From the NCBI GenBank assembly GCA_947623705.1, contig CANQHT010000073.1:1-5849 (forward strand): a DNA stretch of 5,849 bases, read 5' to 3'. Source of the stretch: an uncultured Bacilli bacterium (lineage in GTDB: Bacteria > Bacillota_I > Bacilli_A > RF39 > UBA660). Positions within the stretch are counted from its first letter, which is position 1. Each line of letters starts with the position of its first letter. The notes below the pieces were generated by a model. It did no database searches. It was given only the letters and a program-made list of their open reading frames with translations, and was not told the DNA's origin. Below are positions 1 through 5,630 of this stretch, one piece after another. The position numbers and the translations under genes are program-made.

Positions 1-812
1 TCACTAGGTAAATCAATAATTGAATTTCCTTGATAACGATACATTCCATTTATTAATTCTGTTGTTAAATTAGATTTACCTTCTAATTTTGTTCCCGGTG
101 CACTTGGGCTTTTAACACTACAACTTAAATTTTGATTAGTTATAGTAAAATTAATTGATTTACCTGCTAATGAATTTTGATCTGCATTTCTATTGATTAT
201 ATCTATGTCGGCAGTTATATTGATACTACTATTTCCTTTAATTGTATAACTTATTTCGGTTTGATATCCTACTCCTTCTTCCATACTTTTATCTACTATT
301 TGTTTGATATCAATTTTTGCGGGATTTATTTTTCCTTTATTACCACTTGTTTCACTTGTTATCCCTAAATATACATAACCATCTTCTTCTACTAATGAAT
401 TTGTATCTTCTAATATACTTCCACTTGCTTTTATTGTTAATTCACTGGTACAAGTTAGTTCTGTATCTTCACTTTCGGCTCCACTTATTCCTGCCGTTGA
501 TATGATATGTTGTTGTTTGTTTTCTTCGTAATCTTTTTCTTCAACATTTGTTGCCCAATATTCTGTTCCGGATTTACTTACGGCCATATCACTAGCTTTT
601 AAATTTATATGTAATTTATTTGTCCCTTGGGTAAGCGTTGGTGTACCATATTTTGTTAATCCTTCCGTTTCGCCAGTTAATGTGGATTTAGTTTCTCCTT
701 CACCAGTATTTACTATTTGAAAGTAAGCAAATGTTCCACCTACTACGACAAATAATAATGTTAAGGCTCCAATAAATGTTAATATTATGGTCTTTCTTTT
801 GTTTTCTTCCAT
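1..812 (-). CDS. Secreted/surface protein with SipW-type signal peptide (N-terminal part, runs off left edge)
   Basis: An open frame starts with ATG at 812-810 and stays open for 270 codons to the left edge, so the C-terminus is missing. A good ribosome site (GGGAAGGAAG, 830-821) lies 8 nt before the ATG. Residues 1-7 are charged (MEENKRK), 8-25 form a hydrophobic core, and GGTFAYF (25-31) resembles the signal of TasA/CalY-type proteins cleaved by the SipW peptidase; cleavage would fall after Ala29. The mature part is rich in Thr, Ser, Asn, Glu and Lys, with alternating patterns typical of beta-sandwich surface proteins and only two cysteines (121 and 231). I recognise no catalytic motif. Biofilm-matrix fibre, adhesin and general cell-surface protein are all possible; any anchor would lie outside the window. 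The signal-peptide class is fairly secure, the function is not known. Two plus-strand open frames across this region are shadows of it. Confidence 0.85.
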   Translation of the reverse strand, partial: MEENKRKTIILTFIGALTLLFVVVGGTFAYFQIVNTGEGETKSTLTGETEGLTKYGTPTLTQGTNKLHINLKASDMAVSKSGTEYWATNVEEKDYEENKQQHIISTAGISGAESEDTELTCTSELTIKASGSILEDTNSLVEEDGYVYLGITSETSGNKGKINPAKIDIKQIVDKSMEEGVGYQTEISYTIKGNSSINITADIDIINRNADQNSLAGKSINFTITNQNLSCSVKSPSAPGTKLEGKSNLTTELINGMYRYQGNSIIDLPS

Positions 813-820
813 TTAAAATT

Positions 821-830
821 CTTCCTTCCC
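821..830 (-). promoter_or_regulatory. Ribosome binding site of the surface-protein gene
   Basis: The minus strand reads GGGAAGGAAG, with 8 nt to the ATG at 812. This strong purine match fixes the start codon of the left-edge gene. Confidence 0.75.
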
Positions 831-840
831 TACTAGTATG

Positions 841-859
841 AACAATAGTTAATATTGTT
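841..859. repeat. 7-bp perfect inverted repeat in the surface-gene leader
   Basis: AACAATA (841-847) and TATTGTT (853-859) are exact inverse complements around GTTAA. The site lies between the proximal -10 and the ribosome site of the surface gene. It could be an operator or a small leader hairpin; its AT-only stem makes RNA structure weak, so an operator seems slightly more likely. Confidence 0.4.
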
Positions 860-874
860 ATACTATACGCATTA

Positions 875-883
875 AGTATATCA
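875..883 (-). promoter_or_regulatory. Proximal extended -10 promoter for the surface-protein gene
   Basis: On the minus strand TGA precedes TATACT (880-875), giving an extended -10 (TGnTATACT). A -35 at 17 nt (TTTCAT, 903-898) is poor, as is common with extended -10 promoters. Transcription would begin near 868, leaving a leader of about 55 nt. Confidence 0.5.
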
Positions 884-919
884 CATCATTTTAAAATATG
901 AAATCATTTTGTATGATAG

Positions 920-949
920 TTGACACACTTTATACTATAAGATTAGTAT
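920..949 (+). promoter_or_regulatory. Upstream sigma-A-type promoter pointing to the acetyltransferase gene
   Basis: TTGACA (920-925), an 18-nt spacer and TAGTAT (944-949). Transcription would begin near 956, at the C8 tract, and give a leader of about 140 nt containing a 7-bp hairpin (963-982). It may be a second promoter for the acetyltransferase or drive a short untranslated RNA. Confidence 0.4.
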
Positions 950-972
950 ATATTACCCCCCCCGAAAATCAA
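945..972 (-). promoter_or_regulatory. Distal promoter for the surface-protein gene, with a G8 tract in its spacer
   Basis: On the minus strand TTGATT (972-967) is followed by exactly 16 nt and then TATACT (950-945). The spacer contains eight consecutive G (963-956), so changes in tract length would change the -35/-10 distance; one extra G would give the optimal 17. Its -10 overlaps the -10 of a plus-strand promoter on the opposite strand. This is a prediction from consensus matches only. Confidence 0.45.
956..963. repeat. C8 (G8 on minus strand) homopolymer tract
   Basis: Eight consecutive C in an otherwise strongly AT-rich intergenic region. G/C homopolymers of this length are typical slipped-strand mutation sites in phase-variable loci. 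It sits in a predicted promoter spacer on the minus strand and at the predicted start site of a plus-strand promoter. Confidence 0.7.
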
Positions 973-1020
973 GGAATTTTCGCAAGAACCTATATTTTTT
1001 GTAATTTTTATGTAAACAAA

Positions 1021-1041
1021 TGTCAACGGATTTTTTTGACA
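1021..1041. promoter_or_regulatory. Inverted repeat over the -35 of the acetyltransferase promoter
   Basis: TGTCAA (1021-1026) and TTGACA (1036-1041) are inverse complements 9 nt apart. The right arm is itself the -35 box, so a bound repressor would block RNA polymerase. Arms are only 6 bp, so chance is possible. Confidence 0.25.
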
Positions 1042-1064
1042 AACAATTAGTTTTTTGCTAGAAT
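1036..1064 (+). promoter_or_regulatory. Strong sigma-A-type promoter of the acetyltransferase gene
   Basis: TTGACA (1036-1041, full consensus), a 17-nt spacer and TAGAAT (1059-1064, 5 of 6). Transcription would start near 1071, giving a leader of about 25 nt that contains the AAGGGG ribosome site. This is the best promoter match in the window. Confidence 0.75.
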
Positions 1065-1095
1065 AAGCACTGTTTTATTGAAGGGGATTATTCTT

Positions 1096-1758
1096 ATGAC
1101 TATTTTTGAATATATAGATTATAATAAACCTTATTTTTTAGAAGAATTTTTTTATAATAATATGATTCATAAATTATATTTATATAAATCATTCTTTTCT
1201 GATGCTCAAAAAGATCAATATTTTTTAAAAATATTTCATTTAACTGAGAAAAAAGAAATTATTTGTGAAGGATATATTTATTTTTATGTTGATATTCCTA
1301 CTAAAACAACATCTTTTATCGGGGCTTACATTAAACCAGAATATCGTGGTAATGGCTTATCTTCTTTCTTATATGCTTACTGGATTAATTTTTGTCTAGA
1401 TAAAGATATCATTCATTTTGATACTAACCCTAAACAAAGAAAACCATTCTTAATTTATAATTTAAAAAAGTTTACTTTTGAAATAATTAATCCTGATTAT
1501 TACCATAAAAGCCCTTATACAATAAATATTTGTGCTAAAGAAAATGATAGAACTAAATATTTATATTTTCATAATCAAGAATTTGGAAAAGTATTTGCTA
1601 AAGGAAAAATAATGCAAAACGATAATTATGCTTTACTTAATGATATAAATGCTGATACTTTAGTTTTAGATGATGTTTTATTATCGACTCCTTACTTTAT
1701 GCAAGATGAAAATAAAGCTTATAAAAGAAGTCTTCAGATTCAAGAACGATTTAGATAA
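1096..1758 (+). CDS. GNAT-family N-acetyltransferase with a C-terminal extension
   Basis: Probably transfers an acyl group from acyl-CoA to an amine; the substrate cannot be told. Residues 73-100 match GNAT motif A: a strand (SFIGAYI), then PEYRGNG and LSSFL, the Arg-Gly-Asn-Gly loop (84-87) being the pyrophosphate-binding turn, followed by a helix. Residues 106-131 (IIHFDTNP, then a helix ending in KKFTFEI) fit motif B, where the neighbouring strand often ends in Asn. GNAT domains usually end near here, so residues 135-220 form an unassigned extension. I chose ATG 1096 (220 aa): AAGGGG (1081-1086) lies 9 nt upstream, whereas a TTG at 1078 would sit before the ribosome site. The gene has its own promoter and a terminator overlapping its stop, so it looks monocistronic. 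Family call good, fold assignment not verified by alignment. Confidence 0.78.
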   Translation: MTIFEYIDYNKPYFLEEFFYNNMIHKLYLYKSFFSDAQKDQYFLKIFHLTEKKEIICEGYIYFYVDIPTKTTSFIGAYIKPEYRGNGLSSFLYAYWINFCLDKDIIHFDTNPKQRKPFLIYNLKKFTFEIINPDYYHKSPYTINICAKENDRTKYLYFHNQEFGKVFAKGKIMQNDNYALLNDINADTLVLDDVLLSTPYFMQDENKAYKRSLQIQERFR

Positions 1759-1771
1759 TTGTTCTTTTTTT
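1742..1771 (+). terminator. Intrinsic terminator overlapping the acetyltransferase stop codon
   Basis: AAGAACGATT (1742-1751) pairs with AATTGTTCTT (1757-1766) through one G-T pair, giving a 10-bp stem and a 5-nt loop; a run of seven T spans 1765-1771. The stop codon TAA begins in the loop. It probably separates the acetyltransferase from the downstream polymerase gene. Confidence 0.75.
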
Positions 1772-1799
1772 ATAAGTATAAATTTATAAATAAATTCCA

Positions 1800-1814
1800 C
1801 ACTATAAAATAGTG
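1800..1814. promoter_or_regulatory. Dyad over the putative -10 and start region of the LigD-type gene
   Basis: CACTAT (1800-1805), AAA, ATAGTG (1809-1814) form a perfect inverted repeat ending 5 nt before the ATG at 1820. It includes TATAAA (1803-1808), a possible -10 whose transcript would be almost leaderless, and GTGAT, the only weak ribosome-site match. An alternative -10, TATAAA at 1785-1790, would leave a leader of about 23 nt. No good -35 is visible for either. The site could serve as an operator or hide the start in a small hairpin. Confidence 0.3.
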
Positions 1815-1819
1815 ATAAC

Positions 1820-2683
1820 ATGAAAAAAGAAAATACTGAGTGGCTTATTAATAATATTGTAATTTCTAATCCTCAAAAAATTATTTTTAAAAATCCCAAG
1901 ATTACTAAATTAGATTTAGTTAAATATTATGATAAGATAAGTATAAGAATGCTACCTTATATTAAAAATCGGCTTATCTCTGTTATTAGAATGCCTGATG
2001 GTTATGGCGGAGAAAAATTTTTTAAAAAACATTTAGAAAATAAAAATAAAGGTATTGGTAAAAAAATCTTAAAAAATACCAATGATAATAAAGAAGATTA
2101 CTATTATATTAAAAATAGTGAGGGTTTAATTAGTGAAGTGCAAATGAATAGTTATGAATTTCATACTTGGGGAAGTATGGTTAATAGTCTAGAAAAACCA
2201 GATATAATGGTCTTTGATTTAGATCCTGATGAAAAATTAAATATTAAAAAATTAAGAGAGGGAGTTAAAGATTTAAAAAGTATTTTAGATGAATTAAATT
2301 TAAAGTCTTATTTAAAAACTAGTGGTGGTAAAGGTTATCATATTGTAGTACCTTTTAAAAATACTATCTCTTGGACTAAATTTAGAAAAATGGCTCGCGA
2401 TATTGCAGTTGTAATGGAAACTAAATGGCCTAATAAATATACTAGTAATATTAGAAAGAAAAATAGAAAAGGCAAAATATTTATTGATTGGGTACGTAAT
2501 ACCCGTTCATCAACCAGTGTGGCTCCCTACTCGATTAGATTAAGAGATAAATGTTCTGTATCTATGCCTATTAAATGGAGTGAACTAGATAAAGTAAAAC
2601 CAGATGAAGTTACCATAGAAGATGCTATTAAAAGAAGAAAAAGAAAAGATCCTTGGGAAGGATTTTTTACAAACTTAAATTAA
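1820..2683 (+). CDS. ligD: Stand-alone LigD-type polymerase domain (archaeo-eukaryotic primase superfamily)
   Basis: Likely a DNA/RNA polymerase that fills or extends DNA ends, as the polymerase part of LigD does with Ku in bacterial non-homologous end joining. The N-terminus (ISNPQKIIF, ITKLDLVKYY) matches the family opening. Following motifs are FFKKH (67-71), FHTWGSM (114-120, equivalent to the usual HPWGS), FDLDPD (132-137) with metal-binding Asp133 and Asp135, TSGGKGYHI (167-175) with His174 contacting nucleotide phosphate, and IDWVRN (222-227) with the third acidic residue Asp223. All catalytic residues appear intact. At 287 aa it covers the full polymerase domain but has no ligase or phosphoesterase domain, and the window shows no Ku. 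The start fits the family although the ribosome site (GTGAT, 3 nt from ATG) is weak. Activity could also be primase-like or repair without Ku. Confidence 0.93.
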   Translation: MKKENTEWLINNIVISNPQKIIFKNPKITKLDLVKYYDKISIRMLPYIKNRLISVIRMPDGYGGEKFFKKHLENKNKGIGKKILKNTNDNKEDYYYIKNSEGLISEVQMNSYEFHTWGSMVNSLEKPDIMVFDLDPDEKLNIKKLREGVKDLKSILDELNLKSYLKTSGGKGYHIVVPFKNTISWTKFRKMARDIAVVMETKWPNKYTSNIRKKNRKGKIFIDWVRNTRSSTSVAPYSIRLRDKCSVSMPIKWSELDKVKPDEVTIEDAIKRRKRKDPWEGFFTNLN

Positions 2684-2702
2684 TATTGTAAACAGCTTAA
2701 TT

Positions 2703-2721
2703 TTCTAGACACTGTCTAGAA
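2703..2721. repeat. Perfect 9-bp palindrome between the polymerase and nuclease-like genes
   Basis: TTCTAGACA (2703-2711), one C, then TGTCTAGAA (2713-2721). As RNA it would make an 8-bp stem with a 3-nt loop followed by only four T and then G, so it is at best a weak terminator of the polymerase gene. The tight symmetry also suits an operator for a dimeric regulator of the next gene, whose promoter lies about 40 nt downstream. It does not match the Gram-positive LexA box (CGAAC-N4-GTTCG). Confidence 0.5.
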
Positions 2722-2759
2722 TTTTGAAAAATAAAATTGTTTTAAAACACTAACATTTT

Positions 2760-2768
2760 TGATATAAT
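2760..2768 (+). promoter_or_regulatory. Extended -10 promoter of the PD-(D/E)XK-like gene
   Basis: TGA directly precedes TATAAT (2763-2768, full consensus), forming an extended -10. The hexamer at 17-nt spacing (TTTTAA, 2740-2745) is a poor -35. Start near 2775 leaves a leader of about 15 nt. A ribosome site AGGGTGAT (2777-2784) lies 5 nt before ATG 2790. Confidence 0.65.
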
Positions 2769-2789
2769 TAAATAGTAGGGTGATGGGAT

Positions 2790-3458
2790 ATGTTTAGAAG
2801 TGAATTAGAATTGCAAAATAAATTTATTGATTTAATGAATCAAAACAAACAAGATCATACTTATATTTCAGATGAATTTAATGCTCGTTTCGGAAATGTC
2901 GATATTGTCAAAGTTAGATATAAAAATAATATACCTTTAACAAAAAAACAAGCCGAAATGCTTTCTAACATTGGGGCAGCTAGAATTGTCGGATATTTAC
3001 ATAAACATTCAATGAGAACCTTACAATATTTAATAAACAATTCTGGTTATACAGAGGAATATATCTTATCTATTTTAACAAAATTAAAATCGTTAAATAT
3101 TATTAAAGAACCTAATAAATATAGATATATAATAAATGAACAATTTGAATTTCCTAAGTTGGTTTTTAGTTCTTATGAAGCAAAATTGACTGATTGGCAA
3201 AAAGCAATTTCTCAAGCAATTAAAAACCAAGCATTTTCTAGTGAATCATATATTGTTATGCCAGAAAAAATTGCTAAAAAATTATCAGAAACAAAATATA
3301 ATTATTTTATAGCATATAATGTTGGTTTAATTGGTGTTAATAATGAAAAATATGAAATTTTTATTAAACCTAAAATTCAAAAAAACAAACTATCTCAAGC
3401 TTCTTTAATTAGTAGCATTGCCAAATATTTAATATTACAAAAACAAGTCATTGCCTGA
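2790..3458 (+). CDS. Putative PD-(D/E)XK nuclease-like protein with inserted winged-helix segment
   Basis: I do not know a named family for this 222-aa protein. What can be seen: an N-terminal helix with acidic residues (ELELQNKF, 5-12), then FNARFGNVDIV (30-40), where Asp38 fits the first catalytic Asp. Far downstream SSYEAKLTDW (127-136) supplies an E-x-K pair (Glu130, Lys132), followed by a helix with Gln142 (KAISQAI) and a strand SYIVMPEK (153-160). This order of D, ExK and helix-Q is typical of PD-(D/E)XK nuclease folds. Residues about 50-120 between the two halves are helical with a beta-wing-like end (helices near 71-83 and 88-104, then IIKEPNKYRYII), resembling a winged helix-turn-helix. 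It could be a DNA-cleaving enzyme, a DNA-binding regulator with a dead nuclease core, or a repair partner of the upstream polymerase; the last rests on proximity only. Start set by AGGGTGAT. Confidence 0.6.
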   Translation: MFRSELELQNKFIDLMNQNKQDHTYISDEFNARFGNVDIVKVRYKNNIPLTKKQAEMLSNIGAARIVGYLHKHSMRTLQYLINNSGYTEEYILSILTKLKSLNIIKEPNKYRYIINEQFEFPKLVFSSYEAKLTDWQKAISQAIKNQAFSSESYIVMPEKIAKKLSETKYNYFIAYNVGLIGVNNEKYEIFIKPKIQKNKLSQASLISSIAKYLILQKQVIA

Positions 3459-3469
3459 CTTGCTTTTTT
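3439..3469. terminator. Bidirectional intrinsic terminator between convergent genes
   Basis: CAAGTCA (3444-3450) pairs perfectly with TGACTTG (3456-3462) around TTGCC. On the plus strand it is followed by C and six T (3464-3469); on the minus strand it is followed by five T (complement of 3443-3439). The plus-strand stop TGA (3456-3458) lies in the stem and the minus-strand stop (3470-3468) borders the T-run, so one short element serves both genes. Confidence 0.85.
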
Positions 3470-4685
3470 AATCCATATAATGACTCCTTTTAAATTCATT
3501 TAATGCTAATTGATAATTTTTTACATGAATATTTGTTATATTTGTAATTGGCTTAGGGACTAAATTATTATATGTATTAATATTATTTAATGCATTCTCT
3601 ATAATTCCATTAGCATATGATATTCTTTCTTCGATATCCAAGCCTTTCATTGGATTGAGTAATTCATTTAATGCTTCAAAATATTGTAAATATGTTATAT
3701 TTAATGATATTTGTTCAATGTTTTTACTATCTCGAATATTTTTATCAATATCAGTATTACCTACAATTAAATTAAATATTTTTTCCTTATTTTCAGGTAT
3801 AGCTTGAAATAAAATTTCTTCCATTTTTACTTCATGTAATAATTTAATTGATGTATATCTTTTTATATGCTTACCATGTCTTTGAAAAACTTCTAATCCT
3901 TTTTCTTGACGATTAAACCTTCTTAATGAATAAAACCATCCTGATGAAATTGCACTAGCTCCAGATGCAATTAAAAGTAAACTTTCTAGTCCACAATAAC
4001 CATATATCACTTCAAAATTAGCATTACTTAATGTATAATTAAAACTCATGATATTTGATAATCTATGAGGATCAAAATTATGTCTTATTGTATCACTATT
4101 ATCTCTATCAATAACTATATGAATACCACTTATATTCTCATTATAATTACCTATATCAGAAATAAAATCATTTACATCAGTCATATTATTGAACGCATTT
4201 TCTTGAACGACTATTGAAACATATAATTTTTCAAGTAAATTATTTTCTTGTTTATATTTTATAGCAAATTCACACATATCAAATATCTTATCAACTATTC
4301 TTCCATCAAAACTTGATAAATAGACAGTTGGTAGTAATAATTTATTTACATTATATAATTTTTGATAATTAAAACATTTTATAACATACTCTTCTAATTT
4401 TTTACTATCTCTTAAAAATGTTCTATCTATAATCTCATTCGGAATATAGTCCAAGTCTTTTAATTTCTTTATTTCCGAATTTTGAAATTGTTTATAAAAC
4501 CATTTATTATCAACAATATTATCAATTTCATTTAAAACTGAATTTGATTTTTTTATTTCAGTTACTTTTTCAATCGTTTCTTCTCTTGGATCCCAAATAA
4601 TTCCATCAACTAATTTTTTATCTAATATTTCTAAAACTTTTGGTCTCCATGCTGGTCCATTTTGAATATAAATCATATTATTCAC
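3468..4685 (-). CDS. Uncharacterised protein, possible TIM-barrel fold, coupled to a protein kinase
   Basis: I do not recognise a named family. The 405-aa sequence has several short hydrophobic strands, most followed by a helix: DGIIWDPRE (27-35), KLLLPTVYL (115-123), LYVSIVVQENAF (154-165), ISGIHIVIDRD (186-196) and NFEVIYGY (223-230), then a small-residue turn GASAISSGWF (242-251). This spacing suggests a beta/alpha barrel with ligand-binding loops at strand ends; the remaining 300-405 looks helical. No signal peptide or membrane segment is seen, so it is probably cytoplasmic. The frame begins with GTG at 4685, overlapping the kinase stop as GTGA with AAGGA 5 nt upstream; an ATG three codons later (4676) is an alternative. 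The overlap implies translational coupling and a shared role with the kinase, as its substrate, effector or sensor. Fold is inferred by eye, function unknown. Confidence 0.7.
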   Translation of the reverse strand: MNNMIYIQNGPAWRPKVLEILDKKLVDGIIWDPREETIEKVTEIKKSNSVLNEIDNIVDNKWFYKQFQNSEIKKLKDLDYIPNEIIDRTFLRDSKKLEEYVIKCFNYQKLYNVNKLLLPTVYLSSFDGRIVDKIFDMCEFAIKYKQENNLLEKLYVSIVVQENAFNNMTDVNDFISDIGNYNENISGIHIVIDRDNSDTIRHNFDPHRLSNIMSFNYTLSNANFEVIYGYCGLESLLLIASGASAISSGWFYSLRRFNRQEKGLEVFQRHGKHIKRYTSIKLLHEVKMEEILFQAIPENKEKIFNLIVGNTDIDKNIRDSKNIEQISLNITYLQYFEALNELLNPMKGLDIEERISYANGIIENALNNINTYNNLVPKPITNITNIHVKNYQLALNEFKRSHYMD

Positions 4686-5623
4686 TCTCTTCCTTTAATT
4701 TTTTTTACCTGTAATATAGCTTTATCTATATCATTAAATCTATCTAATTTTTGATATGAAGATAATTTTACAATAACATTTCTAAAAATTTTCATTGTTT
4801 TAATATTATTACCAAATTTTTCTTTCCATATAATATACATTTCATCTAAATCTCGCAGAATTTTAAAGTTTTTTCTTAATTCAGGAACATACATTTCCAT
4901 AGCCATTATTCCAACTGGATACAAATCAGTTTGAAAATTCCACTTATAATCTGGCGGATAGTTTTGTTGCTCAGGTGCCCAATATCCTACTGTACCAAGT
5001 AAATTATGTGAAAACACACTATTTCCTTCTTCTTCTTTAAGATTTTTTCCCAGTCCACCATCAATAACTCTATAAATGTCATTATCAACAATAATGTTGT
5101 CAGGCTTTAAATCTCTATGTACATATCCACTATTATACATTATTTTTATATGATTTAACATTTGTAAAATAAAATCTAAAACTTCATTATCTGAATAATT
5201 AGATTTATATTTTAAACTTGAACCTTTAAATTTTTCTTCAATATAATAAGCTACCCAAAAATAGTTGTTGACAAATACATAATTGATTGAATCAAAAAAT
5301 CTTAATTGAGGCAAGTTAGAACACGCCTTACTCATTTTTATTTCAGTATTTATTCTTTTACATTCAGAATTAATCCATGAAACTATTTCTTCTAAAATAC
5401 TTTTATCTATTTTATCAATATCATAACTATCTGATATATCAAAATAATCATAAACATCGTAAGGTGTAACATTAACAACCTTGCAAGCATATTCAATGTT
5501 ATCTACTGTAATAAAATAGACTTTCTTTTGACCACTATCTTTAGGTAATCTTTTTACTTTATCCACATTAATACCTTTTTCTTTTAATATTTTTTTTAAA
5601 TCTTGTTCTGATAAATTAAACAT
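4682..5623 (-). CDS. Ser/Thr protein kinase (eukaryotic-like, cytoplasmic)
   Basis: Transfers phosphate from ATP to protein Ser/Thr residues. Motifs, numbered from ATG 5623 (313 aa): a glycine-poor nucleotide loop around DSGQKKVYF (29-37), Lys48 in YACKVV, a candidate helix-C Glu94, the catalytic loop HRDLKPDN (169-176) with Asp171, the metal motif as Asp-Gly-Gly (188-190) instead of Asp-Phe-Gly, GTVGYWAPEQ (210-219), Asp233 in QTDLYPVG, and Arg295. All key residues are kept, so it should be active. It has no membrane helix, PASTA or other sensor domain, unlike the housekeeping PrkC/Stk1 kinases. I chose ATG 5623 because AAGGA (5637-5633) lies 9 nt upstream; a TTG at 5659 would place the ribosome site inside the gene. 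It is first in a two-gene operon, overlapping its partner by 4 nt. Confidence 0.92.
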   Translation of the reverse strand: MFNLSEQDLKKILKEKGINVDKVKRLPKDSGQKKVYFITVDNIEYACKVVNVTPYDVYDYFDISDSYDIDKIDKSILEEIVSWINSECKRINTEIKMSKACSNLPQLRFFDSINYVFVNNYFWVAYYIEEKFKGSSLKYKSNYSDNEVLDFILQMLNHIKIMYNSGYVHRDLKPDNIIVDNDIYRVIDGGLGKNLKEEEGNSVFSHNLLGTVGYWAPEQQNYPPDYKWNFQTDLYPVGIMAMEMYVPELRKNFKILRDLDEMYIIWKEKFGNNIKTMKIFRNVIVKLSSYQKLDRFNDIDKAILQVKKIKGRE

Positions 5624-5630
5624 AAAAACA

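Larger units (their letters stand above)
858..951. repeat. Two copies of a TATACT...AGTATA dyad element
   Basis: TTATACTATA occurs at 858-867 and 930-939. Each copy is followed, after 2-3 nt, by ATTA(A)GTATAT (871-881 and 942-951). Within each copy TATACT and AGTATA are inverse complements, separated by 10 nt (859-880) and 8 nt (931-950). The copies overlap the -10 elements of the divergent promoters, so a shared regulator binding both is plausible. AT-richness raises the chance of coincidence. Confidence 0.45.

Noticed and set aside
177..505. Two plus-strand open frames of about 60 codons (177-368 and 317-505)
   Set aside because: They lie wholly inside the minus-strand surface-protein frame, have low-complexity Leu/Tyr/Phe-rich translations and no ribosome site.
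963..982. Hairpin CGAAAAT/ATTTTCG as a terminator
   Set aside because: The T-rich stretch begins only about 12 nt after the stem, so it is not a standard intrinsic terminator; left as a possible leader structure.
1078..1095. TTG start at 1078 for the acetyltransferase
   Set aside because: The AAGGGG ribosome site lies after this codon and is correctly spaced for ATG 1096.
2790..3458. Ku protein as the partner of the LigD-type polymerase
   Set aside because: The sequence shows none of the Ku core motifs I would expect and instead carries D...ExK...Q spacing with a wHTH-like region.
3468..4685. tRNA-guanine transglycosylase or DpdA-like enzyme
   Set aside because: Considered because of the barrel-like pattern, but I see neither its zinc-binding cysteine cluster nor its catalytic Asp context.
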